Shown here piece by piece: positions 30,804 through 38,413 of a stretch of 40,036 nucleotides of DNA (position 1 is its first letter; each line of letters begins with the position of its first letter). The translations under genes and the position numbers were made by a program. The notes below the pieces were generated by a model. That model was not told the DNA's origin. It did no database searches and saw only the letters and a list, made by a program, of their open reading frames with translations. The stretch is from Jeotgalicoccus psychrophilus DSM 19085 (GTDB lineage: Bacteria; Bacillota; Bacilli; Staphylococcales; Salinicoccaceae), in contig NZ_AUEF01000019.1 in the NCBI RefSeq assembly GCF_000425845.1, positions 1 through 40,036 on the forward strand, in the 5' to 3' direction.

Positions 30804-31325
30804 TCACCCCTTATATATTTTTCTAATTTCATCTCCGTAAGTTTTATCCGTTACAAACTCCATGATTTCGTTTACACACTTCTTAGGACTCTTATAGATT
30901 TCAGAACCCGTAAATCTCATAACGTAATATCCTTCATTCAATAAAAATCTATCTCGAGACTTATCTTTCTGCGCCTGCTCTTTGGTTTTTTCGTGGTAAT
31001 CATGCCCGTCGCACTCAATGACAAGTCTTACGCTCTTATCGTCATCTTCTAGGAATAACACTTCATATAAAAAATCTACTTTTATATAAGAGTCACCCTT
31101 ATCGATTTTGAATTGCGGAGTTAAAACTTCGTTGTACCTCTCGTCGAAATTTCCGTATACAATCGAACTCTTCAGTTGGATAAACAACAATTCTTCAATG
31201 GGTGAGTCAGTATTTTTTACGCTGCTCGGACTAACGTATTCTTTCCCGTCGATAATATGAGCACCCTCCACCATTTCTTTAAAAGACGTCAAAATTTCTT
31301 CCATCACTTCATCGTATCTACTCAT
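30804..31325 (-). CDS. DUF559/Vsr-like PD-(D/E)XK nuclease
   Basis: About 173 aa. SPIEELLFIQL gives the first acidic helix, VDFLYEV the Asp, and LVIECDGHDYHEKTKEQAQK with DRFLLNEGYYVMRFTG the ECDG-H motif of DUF559/very-short-patch-repair-like endonucleases. It could process recombination intermediates or cut host DNA; substrate unknown. ATG 31325 follows GGAGTGATGAGA. It is the first gene behind the promoter regulated by the ribbon-helix-helix protein's operators. Confidence 0.75.
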   Translation of the reverse strand: MSRYDEVMEEILTSFKEMVEGAHIIDGKEYVSPSSVKNTDSPIEELLFIQLKSSIVYGNFDERYNEVLTPQFKIDKGDSYIKVDFLYEVLFLEDDDKSVRLVIECDGHDYHEKTKEQAQKDKSRDRFLLNEGYYVMRFTGSEIYKSPKKCVNEIMEFVTDKTYGDEIRKIYKG

Positions 31326-31349
31326 TCTCATCACTCCATATATATTTTT

Positions 31350-31405
31350 GATATCATTATGATATCTTGTATTTATATTATATCAAAGTGATATCACCTT
31401 TACAA
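31350..31405 (-). promoter_or_regulatory. Leftward early promoter with two palindromic operators
   Basis: On the minus strand: -35 TTGTAA (31400-31405), 17-base spacer, -10 TATAAT (31377-31382). Operator 1, ATATCA-AAG-TGATAT (31380-31394), lies in the spacer and touches the -10. Operator 2, GATATCAT-T-ATGATATC (31350-31366), is a perfect palindrome just downstream. Both are built from TGATATCA half-sites, so one dimeric protein probably binds both. Confidence 0.8.
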
Positions 31406-31427
31406 CATTAAGTTATCTTGCTATTAT
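31399..31427 (+). promoter_or_regulatory. Promoter of the ribbon-helix-helix gene
   Basis: -35 TTTACA (31399-31404), 17-base spacer, -10 TATTAT (31422-31427). Its -35 overlaps the -35 of the leftward promoter back to back, so the two cannot easily fire together. Confidence 0.75.
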
Positions 31428-31459
31428 TAAGTTAATAAAGAATTTATAGGAGGATTCTT

Positions 31460-31615
31460 ATGGCTGTGTCTGATGAAAAAACTAGAACGTTAATAACTAT
31501 CTTAAAAACTGATAAAGAAAAACTTGAAGATATCGCTGCAAAAGAAAATCGCAGTTTCAATCAACAGGTTAATCACATCTTGCAACAGTTCTTAAAAGAT
31601 CAGAGTGCCAATTAG
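31460..31615 (+). CDS. Arc-type ribbon-helix-helix regulator
   Basis: A 51-aa protein: strand TRTLITILK (residues 8-16), helix A (KEKLEDIAAKENR) and helix B (SFNQQVNHILQQFLKDQ), the Arc/MetJ fold. Such dimers bind palindromic operators through the strand. AGGAGG precedes ATG. It is the only + strand gene inside the early leftward operon, divergent from the nuclease-initiator-loader block and sharing its promoter region with the TGATATCA operators, so it probably represses that block and itself. Confidence 0.85.
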   Translation: MAVSDEKTRTLITILKTDKEKLEDIAAKENRSFNQQVNHILQQFLKDQSAN

Positions 31616-31627
31616 GCACTCTTTTTT
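31602..31627 (+). terminator. Terminator of the ribbon-helix-helix gene
   Basis: GAGTGCC-AATTA-GGCACTC followed by TTTTTT; the stop codon is in the loop. It prevents read-through into the convergent ssb gene. Confidence 0.9.
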
Positions 31628-31629
31628 AT

Positions 31630-32103
31630 TTAAAATGGAAGATCATCATCATTCACATCTACTGGTCCGCCATTTTCAAATGGATTCGGTTCAACCGGTC
31701 GATTTCCTCGCGCTTGCTGCGGCTGATCGTTTCCGTAAGCTGGTTTGTAGCTACTTTGATTATTGTTAGATTGCTGATTGCCACTCTTCGGCTCCAGGAA
31801 CTGAACGCTTTCACACACAACTTCAGTTACATAAACACGCTGTCCATCTTTGTTTTCATAGTTCCTAGTTTGAATACGTCCATCGATTCCACATAAGCTA
31901 CCTTTCTTTAGGTACTGGTTCACGTTCTCTGCTTGTTTACGGAAGGTTACGCAGTTAATAAAATCTGCACTCTGTTCGCCGTCTTTGCTTGTAAATGGTC
32001 GATTGACTGCTAAATTAAAACTTGTGACTGCAATATTAGATTGACTGACCCTTAATTCAGGGTCTTTAGTCAATCTGCCTACTAATACAACTCTATTGAG
32101 CAT
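31630..32103 (-). CDS. ssb: Single-stranded DNA-binding protein
   Basis: A 157-aa SSB: OB fold starting [20 protein letters not shown], the [20 protein letters not shown] core, a Gln/Asn/Pro-rich linker and the acidic tip DDDLPF that recruits partners. It works with RecT and the exonuclease. ATG 32103 has AAGGTG six bases ahead and overlaps the recT end. Confidence 0.97.
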   Translation of the reverse strand: MLNRVVLVGRLTKDPELRVSQSNIAVTSFNLAVNRPFTSKDGEQSADFINCVTFRKQAENVNQYLKKGSLCGIDGRIQTRNYENKDGQRVYVTEVVCESVQFLEPKSGNQQSNNNQSSYKPAYGNDQPQQARGNRPVEPNPFENGGPVDVNDDDLPF

Positions 32104-32923
32104 CTGTTGCACCTTCTTCCATTTGTGGATAATCTGCGACAACTTCTGGCATATCAACATAGCTATCATCGTCAGGAGTAATATCCTTAATGCTTCTACC
32201 TACACCTTCGTCATGCGATACTGCTGTTTGCATTTCTACTGAGACCGGAAGGTATTTCCACATGTAACGGATCACTGTCTTCTTCGCCATTTCTTCATAA
32301 TCTGTTGCCCATGGAGAATACTTACTGTTGCCTGCTTTACTTCTTGCTCTGCGTTTTTCAATTTCTGACTTCGGCATATACTCAAATTGATAGCCACCGT
32401 CTTTAAAGTGAGCCACTGCATAAGCACCTTTGAATGCTCCTCTGTCATCTTCTGTCGGTACATGTTTCAAATCACTGTGCAAACCGAGCTGATAATCAAA
32501 TTCATCATTCTCATAGACTGCGTGCGCATAAATCGATTGGATATGTCCAGATCGTCTCGCTAAATCAATCATTCCTCGGTAGCCGATGATAAACGTAACG
32601 TCTGTCGTGCCCTTCTTATTGTTTCTGAATGGTAAGAAGTAGCAGTGACCCATTGGTCCTGGTTCAAGACCGAGTTGTGCAGATTGCATCACTGCACCAA
32701 GTAAGCTCGATACATCGGCTTCTTTTAGCTGTGGTGTCGTTCTAATAACCGTTGTCGCCATTCTTGTCATACGTTCAATGCTCATGTGCTGCGGAAGTGC
32801 CTGTGCCATTGCCGGTGCCATCTGGTCGATATAGTCCCCGATTGTTTTTGGTTTGTTACCTTGTGCGACTTCGTTTTGCTTTTGCGTTGCTACCTGCTGT
32901 TTTAAAGTTTCATTCGTTGCCAT
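32093..32923 (-). CDS. recT: RecT single-strand annealing protein
   Basis: A 276-aa recombinase with the RecT core: [47 protein letters not shown] and the acidic C-terminus. It anneals strands produced by the neighbouring exonuclease, in phage DNA repair and recombination. It is three bases from the exonuclease gene. Confidence 0.97.
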   Translation of the reverse strand: MATNETLKQQVATQKQNEVAQGNKPKTIGDYIDQMAPAMAQALPQHMSIERMTRMATTVIRTTPQLKEADVSSLLGAVMQSAQLGLEPGPMGHCYFLPFRNNKKGTTDVTFIIGYRGMIDLARRSGHIQSIYAHAVYENDEFDYQLGLHSDLKHVPTEDDRGAFKGAYAVAHFKDGGYQFEYMPKSEIEKRRARSKAGNSKYSPWATDYEEMAKKTVIRYMWKYLPVSVEMQTAVSHDEGVGRSIKDITPDDDSYVDMPEVVADYPQMEEGATDAQ

Positions 32924-32925
32924 AA

Positions 32926-33873
32926 TTATTGTTCCTCCTTGATTTGTTTGATTCTTAATACTCTGTATTCCGATTCTTTATAGAACTGATCAATCACATC
33001 TTTGCCGTACTTTTTTTCCAGTGCTTTCTTATCTATGCTGCGGCGAGTCTGCTGTTTCCATGTCGCAATATATGCTTCTGTTTTGCCTGCTGCATTATGT
33101 CCAAGCGAATCTTTCAACTGATTCTCATATTTCTTTTGCAGTTGCTGTTTTTCTTTAATATCTTCTTTGATACTTTCTATAGCTTTCATCAACGTATCGG
33201 CTTCTGAACCCAACTCAATCTCTTCATTATCAATATCTTGATACATATGATTAATGAAGTCCGATGTGGCTTCACTTCCATCAATCTCTGGAATAACGTT
33301 TGCTTGAACATTGTTCTCCCAGAACTCTTTTTCAGCATCAATGATAATTTGAATCAGTTCATCGTCTCTTTCAATTTCTTTCCAGATAAATGATTGGCCA
33401 CCAATTAAAACAGCGATATATGCCTTCTCAAAGCCTGTGACAGCCATGTAATGTTGAATCTGACACAAATACTGTGCCGGCACGTTATCGTCTTCCCATT
33501 GCTCTGCGTTGTACTGTGAGGTAGTTTTACATTCGAGTAATGCTTTCTCACCGACGACAACACGGTCCAGGTTAGCCATCATAAAATGATGCTCAGGATG
33601 TCTTAGCATTCTGTTATCTCTACGCACTTTCTTACCGGTACGTGCTGCAAATTCTTCTGCCACCACGTCTTCTAAAACGTTCCCGAAATGAATTGCATCA
33701 TTGCTGATTTCTTGAATCATCTCCGGATTCGTTTTTTCAAAGAACAACTGTGTTTTAGACTTCCATTTGTTCACTCCAAGTATTGTCCCAGCGTCACTGC
33801 CGCCGATACCTGTCATGCGCTCCTGTAGCCATTCTTCACGTGTTAAATCTTTTATATTGACTAGCTCTGCCAT
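32926..33873 (-). CDS. YqaJ-type 5'-3' exonuclease
   Basis: A 315-aa lambda-exonuclease-like nuclease: GIGGSDAGTILGVNKW (22-37), E68 in FGNVLEDV, D103 in ANLDRVV, and E114/K116 in LLECKT form the PD-(D/E)XK site; QIQHYMAV is the conserved QXXXY-type motif. The C-terminal part (about 215-300) is a coiled coil. It generates single strands for RecT, with which it forms a two-component recombinase. Confidence 0.95.
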   Translation of the reverse strand: MAELVNIKDLTREEWLQERMTGIGGSDAGTILGVNKWKSKTQLFFEKTNPEMIQEISNDAIHFGNVLEDVVAEEFAARTGKKVRRDNRMLRHPEHHFMMANLDRVVVGEKALLECKTTSQYNAEQWEDDNVPAQYLCQIQHYMAVTGFEKAYIAVLIGGQSFIWKEIERDDELIQIIIDAEKEFWENNVQANVIPEIDGSEATSDFINHMYQDIDNEEIELGSEADTLMKAIESIKEDIKEKQQLQKKYENQLKDSLGHNAAGKTEAYIATWKQQTRRSIDKKALEKKYGKDVIDQFYKESEYRVLRIKQIKEEQ

Positions 33874-34142
33874 GATTTATCCTCCTGTGGTAGAATTGGT
33901 TTATAGTATTTTTTCTTGACGACCGGTCTGCCAACCGGTCGTTTTTTCATTTCTTCAGGTATTGCACTTTTCTTTAACGACTGTGCAATTTGGAAAAATT
34001 GATTTCTGTAAAAATCTGCTTCACCTTTATAGAAAGAAAGCTCCTTTCTTAATTCTGCGTTTTCTGTTTCCAGTCGCTGCACATCTTTTCCAAACTCATA
34101 AGATAAATCTCTGAAGAATGTCATTTCATTAGATTTCTGCAT
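33861..34142 (-). CDS. Coiled-coil protein with AT-hook-like tail
   Basis: A 93-aa protein: a coiled coil (about 17-55) and a basic stretch KKRPVGRPVVKKK (66-78) that matches the AT-hook core (GRP with flanking basic residues), which binds the minor groove of AT-rich DNA. It overlaps the exonuclease start by 13 bases, so it may work with the recombination pair. GGAGG precedes ATG. Confidence 0.7.
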   Translation of the reverse strand: MQKSNEMTFFRDLSYEFGKDVQRLETENAELRKELSFYKGEADFYRNQFFQIAQSLKKSAIPEEMKKRPVGRPVVKKKYYKPILPQEDKSWQS

Positions 34143-34305
34143 GTTGCAAAGCCTCCATAATTGAGTAGTAGTCTTCTACAGATAAACCACCTTCGCTATA
34201 TACAATGTCTACTCGTTTCATAGCGTATTGCACAGCATCTTGGGATTGTTGAAAATCTTGTTGAAGCGCTTCGAGTTCTGATTTTTCGATAGTAGGTGCT
34301 GACAT
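34129..34305 (-). CDS. Hypothetical 58-aa early protein
   Basis: A helical acidic protein starting MSAPTIEKSELEALQQDFQQ and ending MEALQHAEI. GAGGAGG lies ahead of ATG 34305, and its stop overlaps the start of the next gene by 14 bases. Function unknown. Confidence 0.75.
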   Translation of the reverse strand: MSAPTIEKSELEALQQDFQQSQDAVQYAMKRVDIVYSEGGLSVEDYYSIMEALQHAEI

Positions 34306-34307
34306 TT

Positions 34308-34583
34308 TTAGTCCTCCTCATCTAAGTAATTTTGAAACACTTCCAAGATTTCTTCTAATTCGTTAACCACGCCATAACCCTCAAGGTAAAAACTACTTTC
34401 GAATATTTTATGAGTGAAATTACTCTCTTTATCAAAACCGACTCTCACGTTCAATTCGTTGACATGTCCGTGAAAATTGATAAACACTGATTTATCTGTA
34501 AAACGATTCACTTCAAGCCCAAGACTCATAACTTTTTCTGTTAACTCTTTGATTTCGTCTGTAATACTGTAATCCCTCACCAT
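34308..34583 (-). CDS. Hypothetical 91-aa early protein
   Basis: A mixed alpha/beta protein (MVRDYSITDEIKELTEKVMS at the start, acidic end) with a central strand pair SVFINFHGHVNELNVRV. GGGGGACGA precedes ATG, which overlaps the upstream gene stop. No family recognised. Confidence 0.7.
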   Translation of the reverse strand: MVRDYSITDEIKELTEKVMSLGLEVNRFTDKSVFINFHGHVNELNVRVGFDKESNFTHKIFESSFYLEGYGVVNELEEILEVFQNYLDEED

Positions 34584-34732
34584 TCGTCCCCCTCCTCATT
34601 CAGTCCGTAAATATTTGCGTATTCTTCATCTAGCTGCGGATCAATGACAGTCGTTCTGTAAAGCATGATTGAGCTGAAAAATATTACTGTGATTAGAAAT
34701 ATTGGTACAACTACTTTTAAGTCATTCTTCAT
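34577..34732 (-). CDS. 51-aa protein with N-terminal membrane helix
   Basis: MKNDLKVVVPIFLITVIFFS begins a protein with one membrane helix (about 6-26) and an acidic C-terminal part. GAGGTG lies ahead of ATG 34732; the start overlaps the stop of the XRE gene (TAATG) and the stop overlaps the next gene. The exact junctions support it. Function unknown. Confidence 0.7.
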   Translation of the reverse strand: MKNDLKVVVPIFLITVIFFSSIMLYRTTVIDPQLDEEYANIYGLNEEGDEW

Positions 34733-34959
34733 TACGACACCTCTTTTTTCTGTAGCATATGCACCATTTCCGGAAACAATTCTTCTATTGTTTTGCCATA
34801 GTGCTGTGCCAGAATAAATGCTTCTGCTAAATCAAAATTTGTTATTGCGTTTTCTCGATTCCAGTACGATGCTTTGCTTAGTCCAATTAACTTACCAACA
34901 TCCGCTGTGGACTCTCCTGCTTCGTTCCGTGCAATGTACAACTGATAAAACTTTTTCAT
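34732..34959 (-). CDS. XRE-family small regulator
   Basis: A 75-aa helix-turn-helix protein: ESTADVGKLIGLSKASYWNR (about 16-35) is the HTH and TIEELFPEM the conserved C-terminal helix typical of Cro/XRE proteins. Directly downstream of another XRE regulator gene. Likely tunes early transcription. Confidence 0.8.
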   Translation of the reverse strand: MKKFYQLYIARNEAGESTADVGKLIGLSKASYWNRENAITNFDLAEAFILAQHYGKTIEELFPEMVHMLQKKEVS

Positions 34960-35463
34960 TTATATTCTCCTTTCCATTCGCAACTTCGCATCCCGATTCT
35001 GATTCAGCTGCTGCGGTTTAATCTGATAATCTTGCATCAGCCGATTTACGAATCCTGTGCCTTCGAACAGGACATCTTGTAACTCTGAAATCATGTGATG
35101 CAGTCCTTCTTTTTCATCTTGTGTCAGATGCTCTGGCTGTTTGTCTAATCGATTGCGGTGTAGCACTTCCATAAACTCATCGATTTCCTTTTGAATCCGG
35201 AATACATAGGACATGCGGTGTCCGTCATAGACACGATCTGATGGTGTTGGCAATGTGTGTCCGCCGGTCATTTCATAGGCTACGTCGTTTAATAAATTGG
35301 CATCTGATGCATTGGATAGTGCGGCGCTGCACATCGTTTGTGTCATTGGCTTCTGACCACTCTCTACACGGCTGATGTAGGATTTGTCTACGTGTAACTG
35401 ATTGGCTACTTGCTGCTGCGTTAAGTTGTTTCGTTGTCTGTATTTGGAAATTATTGTTGGCAT
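34960..35463 (-). CDS. XRE-family regulator with C-terminal extension
   Basis: About 167 aa. The N-terminal HTH (LTQQQVANQLHVDKSYISRV, about residues 13-32) is XRE-type; the C-terminal 110 residues are helical and unlike peptidase domains. ATG 35463 has AGGAGG seven bases ahead. The region upstream holds a palindrome and an inverted repeat that could be its operators. Confidence 0.8.
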   Translation of the reverse strand: MPTIISKYRQRNNLTQQQVANQLHVDKSYISRVESGQKPMTQTMCSAALSNASDANLLNDVAYEMTGGHTLPTPSDRVYDGHRMSYVFRIQKEIDEFMEVLHRNRLDKQPEHLTQDEKEGLHHMISELQDVLFEGTGFVNRLMQDYQIKPQQLNQNRDAKLRMERRI

Positions 35464-35510
35464 CTGTTGTCCTCCTGACAATTTATATAGATTGATTGTT
35501 GATTCGGATA

Positions 35511-35593
35511 ACTCGTATACTGTGTATAGAGTTAATTAAGTTAGTCGCATAACTGATAACTCATCTAGTGCTAACCAATTGGTCGTTGGTTAG
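35511..35593. promoter_or_regulatory. Operator-like palindrome and inverted repeat
   Basis: ACTC-G-TATAC-TGT-GTATA-GAGT (35511-35532) is a palindrome with one bulged base. CTAACCAA (35571-35578) is the inverse of TTGGTTAG (35586-35593). The second element shares TCGTTGGTT with the inverted repeat at the late promoter (23009-23017). No consensus promoter is evident. An imperfect AAAGAGT/ACTCTTT hairpin (about 35605-35622) follows toward the next gene and may be a weak terminator. Confidence 0.45.
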
Positions 35594-35635
35594 TACTTCC
35601 TCAAAAGAGTGATACTCTTTCCGCATTGAGTTTCT

Positions 35636-35929
35636 TCACTTGTTATCTTTTATTAATTTAGAAAGCATTTCTTTATCGATATTGCCTTCGCTGTATTTTT
35701 CTCCGAGCATCGTTTCTGTTAAAGAAAGCCCTTGCGTTTTATTACTTTGGCTATCAATTTTTAAACGGAATATAACTTTATTCACCAAGTCAAGTGCTGC
35801 AGGCTCTTCTGCTAATTCCATTTCATTCATTACATCTGAAATATGTTCAACATATTCATCCATTGCTTTCGATTTGCCGGTTATAAAACCAATTTCCCAA
35901 GCTCTTTGCCAAAACTTAACTTTTTCCAT
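35636..35929 (-). CDS. Hypothetical 97-aa protein downstream of the antirepressor
   Basis: A helical charged protein (MEKVKFWQRAWEIGFITGKS at the start). AGGAGG precedes ATG, and it abuts the antirepressor stop, so it is cotranscribed with it. No family recognised. Confidence 0.7.
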   Translation of the reverse strand: MEKVKFWQRAWEIGFITGKSKAMDEYVEHISDVMNEMELAEEPAALDLVNKVIFRLKIDSQSNKTQGLSLTETMLGEKYSEGNIDKEMLSKLIKDNK

Positions 35930-36697
35930 TTAAGAAACCTCCTGTTCAATCATTGGTAAGATATTGTTTTGCTTGAGTAATTCATACAGGAATAATCTTC
36001 CGTTCTGTGTCCACTTGGTATGCATTCTTACCGATGTACTACCATCTTTATGTTCAATCTCTGTCGTGTCCGAATGTGTTAAACCTTTACTGTGGTGTTT
36101 CGAGTAAAGTAACCATTGACCAGATTGTTTGTATTGAACTTTTAGATCGTGCAGTAACTTGTTGAGCGCCTGCGCTGACATTCCGTAATCTTTTGCGATT
36201 TGCCCGATTGTAACTAAGCTCTTGTTTTGTAAAATGTTGTCGTAGTAGCTTGCTTTAGGCTTCATTTCACTAATGCGTTGCCTGCTGATTTCAGTTTCGA
36301 GTCTTAATCTTTCGTTCTCTTCCTCTTTAGCTACTAATTCGAGTAACGCTTCTTTATAAGTAGTCGGAAGTTTGAGCGTTTGATTCTTGATGTGGTCTTC
36401 CATTTCGTTAAATTTGTTGATGTAATTCATTTTGAAATCGTTGTGCCCTTGAATATTGAACATGTAAAGTGTGAATCCATCTTTAGTAAGTAGGTACTCT
36501 GTTCTTAGCTCACCTTTTTTATCTCGGTATTCATTATCAATAATCAACGAACGAACATTATCGTCGGTTAAAATTCTTCTAATCTGGTTTATAACGTCGC
36601 CATGTCTCTTTCCGATTTGCTCCGCTACCACTCTGCTGCTTACGACAAGACCGAAATCTTCTTTGTTTTCAATTTGTATTTCTGCTAATTGATTCAT
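35930..36697 (-). CDS. Antirepressor, Rha N-terminal and KilA-C domains
   Basis: A 255-aa protein. Residues 10-100 are a Rha domain (GLVVSSRVVAEQIGKRHGDV, then YLLTKDGFTLYMFNIQGHND). The C-terminal part (about 145-255) is a KilAC/ANT domain (ASYYDNILQN, then QIAKDYGMSAQALNKLLHD). Such proteins counter the phage repressor. TAGGAGG precedes ATG. A repressor-type operator lies between it and cro, 15 bases ahead of the start codon. Confidence 0.92.
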   Translation of the reverse strand: MNQLAEIQIENKEDFGLVVSSRVVAEQIGKRHGDVINQIRRILTDDNVRSLIIDNEYRDKKGELRTEYLLTKDGFTLYMFNIQGHNDFKMNYINKFNEMEDHIKNQTLKLPTTYKEALLELVAKEEENERLRLETEISRQRISEMKPKASYYDNILQNKSLVTIGQIAKDYGMSAQALNKLLHDLKVQYKQSGQWLLYSKHHSKGLTHSDTTEIEHKDGSTSVRMHTKWTQNGRLFLYELLKQNNILPMIEQEVS

Positions 36698-36711
36698 GTC
36701 ATTCCTCCTAA

Positions 36712-36729
36712 TTAACGCAAAATGCGTAA
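36712..36729. promoter_or_regulatory. Repressor operator in front of the antirepressor gene
   Basis: TTAACGCAAAATGCGTAA, arms ACGCA and TGCGT around AAA. It matches the TGCGTAA half-sites near the early promoter but lies inside the operon, between the cro stop and the antirepressor ribosome site. Bound repressor or Cro could block elongation there. Confidence 0.7.
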
Positions 36730-36731
36730 AT

Positions 36732-36941
36732 TTAAACTAAAATTTTTTCATTTGGAAATAACTCTTCCAGTGGTTCGTTAAGAATTTCTGACAACTTATA
36801 TGCCATGTCTAACTTCGGCACGTAATTCTTATCCTTTTCGATGCTGTTGTAGTAGGACGATGTTTTGTACCCTAACTTCAATGCAACGTGTGTCTGCGTG
36901 ATACCTTTAGACTTGCGTATTTCTTCTAGTCTATGAGCCAT
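36732..36941 (-). CDS. Cro-like repressor
   Basis: A 69-aa XRE protein: ITQTHVALKLGYKTSSYYNS (about 14-33) is the HTH. It is the first gene of the leftward early operon, divergent from the CI-type gene, the standard Cro position. AGGAGGGG precedes ATG. Confidence 0.88.
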   Translation of the reverse strand: MAHRLEEIRKSKGITQTHVALKLGYKTSSYYNSIEKDKNYVPKLDMAYKLSEILNEPLEELFPNEKILV

Positions 36942-36957
36942 TTAAACCCCTCCTTCC

Positions 36958-37066
36958 ATTTAGTCGTCCATATCATGAATGATTCATCGCAATGGCTTAA
37001 TGTATTGATGCGCGGCTCATATCATCGCTCACTCTCGCTAGTCATTCATCATATCGCCGACTAAAT
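36958..37066 (-). repeat. 109-bp leader structure with 25-bp imperfect inverted arms
   Basis: The arms 36958-36982 and 37042-37066 are inverted copies with 22 of 25 matches (outer nine and inner eight bases are perfect: ATTTAGTCG and ATGAATGA). The 59-base loop holds further short repeats around ATCATCGC. It lies wholly in the untranslated leader between the early promoter and cro, so the RNA could fold into a long stem. Confidence 0.7.
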
Positions 37067-37071
37067 TTTAA

Positions 37072-37126
37072 TGCGTAATGCGTAACTCTTAATTAGCATT
37101 ATACTGACGCATTTCGCGTAAGTCAA
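37072..37126 (-). promoter_or_regulatory. Early lytic promoter (PR type) and operators
   Basis: On the minus strand: -35 TTGACT (37121-37126), 17-base spacer, -10 TATAAT (37098-37103). The spacer contains ACGCA-TTT-CGCGT (37107-37119), a near-perfect operator, and TGCGTAATGCGTAA (37072-37085) lies just downstream. Repressor binding would cover the promoter. Confidence 0.88.
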
Positions 37127-37134
37127 CACTTTTA

Positions 37135-37184
37135 TTACGCTTTTTGAAAAATATATTTCTCTTAACGCATTAAAAGGCTACAAT
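37135..37184 (+). promoter_or_regulatory. Repressor promoter (PRM type) with half-sites
   Basis: TACAAT (37179-37184) is a likely -10 for the CI-type gene; the -35 region (TTTCTC, 37156-37161) is poor, in keeping with repressor-dependent control. Half-sites TTACGC (37135-37140) and TTAACGCAT (37162-37170) lie beside it. Confidence 0.5.
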
Positions 37185-37219
37185 TAGCATAAATTCACAT
37201 ATGAAAGAGAGCAATGAAT

Positions 37220-37570
37220 ATGGATGTAAACCGATTAATCTCATTAAGGGAACGCAAAGGCTGGTCTAAGACTGAAGCAGCTAGACGTTTAAATATAGCT
37301 ACGAGCACTTACTCCGGCTATGAATACGGTCATCGTAAGCCTGATAATGATATGTTAGTAGAAATATCCGAGCTCTACGATGTGACTACTGATTACTTAT
37401 TAGGTAAAAGCGATGTTGCCAATGATCCATCCGACGACTTCGATGCTTTCATGTTTGAGGATAAAGAAGCGTTTGATGCCCTGCCTGATGATGTAAAACA
37501 GGAACTGATTAAAGAGATAAACGATAAGATTGAGTTTTTAGCATACAAGCAGAAGAATAAAGATAAGTAA
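37220..37570 (+). CDS. CI/ImmR-type repressor
   Basis: About 116 aa. XRE helix-turn-helix at the N-terminus (WSKTEAARRLNIATSTYSGY, about 14-33) with the DYLLGKSD motif after it, typical of Gram-positive phage repressors. The C-terminus is short and acidic with no S24 peptidase domain, so it cannot self-cleave like lambda CI. An ImmA-type protease gene follows two genes on. ATG 37220 has AGAGAG eight bases ahead; ATG 37214 is possible. Confidence 0.88.
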   Translation: MDVNRLISLRERKGWSKTEAARRLNIATSTYSGYEYGHRKPDNDMLVEISELYDVTTDYLLGKSDVANDPSDDFDAFMFEDKEAFDALPDDVKQELIKEINDKIEFLAYKQKNKDK

Positions 37571-37635
37571 TTGGGGCTATGCCCTATTATTTATAGATTG
37601 CAATTACATATATTACAATTAGAGGGGGATTTTGA

Positions 37636-38310
37636 ATGTCAGAAGAAGAACGTAAGCAACAGAAGAAACGGGGCGGTTGTCTCAAATGGGTATTAATCAT
37701 TTTCGGTGTACTCATTCTATTAGGCGCTTGTGGTGCGCTATTAGGTGGTGGGGATAACGCTACTAATACGACTCCAGAAGAAGCTACCAAAGAATCAGAA
37801 GAGCCTGCAGAAGAAGTGGAAACGGAAAGCGGCGAACAAGAAGAATCTGCAGAAGAAGATGAAGAGGTAGTTGAAGAGGATGAAGCTGTTGAAACAGTTG
37901 GCATCGGCGAAACATTAACTGTTGATGATATTGATTTTACTGTAAATGATATGTATCAACAAGATAGCGTAGGTGACGTTATAGCTTCAAATGCAAACGA
38001 TACTTATCTAATCTTAGATGTCTCCGTGACAAACAACCAAAATGAGGCAGTAACGCTCATGGATAGTTACTTCAAGATAGTCGATGGCGAAACAGTATTT
38101 GAACCAGACGGCACTGCATCAATGACAGCTAACCAAGCGATTAGCCCAGATAATTTAGGACTACTCGCAGAAGAAATAAATCCTGGATCTTCACGAGATG
38201 CATTAATTGTGTATGATATAACTCAAAGTGTCATAGACAGTCAAAGCAAGCAATTGCAAGTTCAGTCCGGAATGTTCGGTACTGAAACAGGAATCATAAA
38301 TCTACAATAA
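37636..38310 (+). CDS. DUF4352 envelope protein, possible exclusion lipoprotein
   Basis: A 224-aa protein: basic start, hydrophobic segment (about 17-38) ending LLGAC, which can serve as lipobox or just as a membrane anchor, then an acidic Glu-rich linker (about 50-90), and a DUF4352 beta domain (about 95-215; YLILDVSVTNNQNEAVTLMD). It should be displayed outside the cell membrane. Its place in the lysogeny module, between repressor and protease genes, means expression in the lysogen. Ltp-type superinfection exclusion lipoproteins occupy the same location in other phages. Ribosome site AGAGGGGG. Confidence 0.8.
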   Translation: MSEEERKQQKKRGGCLKWVLIIFGVLILLGACGALLGGGDNATNTTPEEATKESEEPAEEVETESGEQEESAEEDEEVVEEDEAVETVGIGETLTVDDIDFTVNDMYQQDSVGDVIASNANDTYLILDVSVTNNQNEAVTLMDSYFKIVDGETVFEPDGTASMTANQAISPDNLGLLAEEINPGSSRDALIVYDITQSVIDSQSKQLQVQSGMFGTETGIINLQ

Positions 38311-38321
38311 GCAATACACCA

Positions 38322-38370
38322 GCTGACCACTGGAAGAATGAACATATTCAAGGTGGTCAGCACTTTTTTA
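38322..38370 (+). terminator. Terminator after the DUF4352 gene
   Basis: GCTGACCAC (38322-38330) pairs exactly with GTGGTCAGC (38353-38361), followed by ACTTTTTTA. It separates repressor-envelope transcription from the protease-integrase pair at least partly. Confidence 0.85.
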
Positions 38371-38413
38371 AACTTCAAACCGAACATACGTTCTAAAATA
38401 AAGGGGTTTTCAC

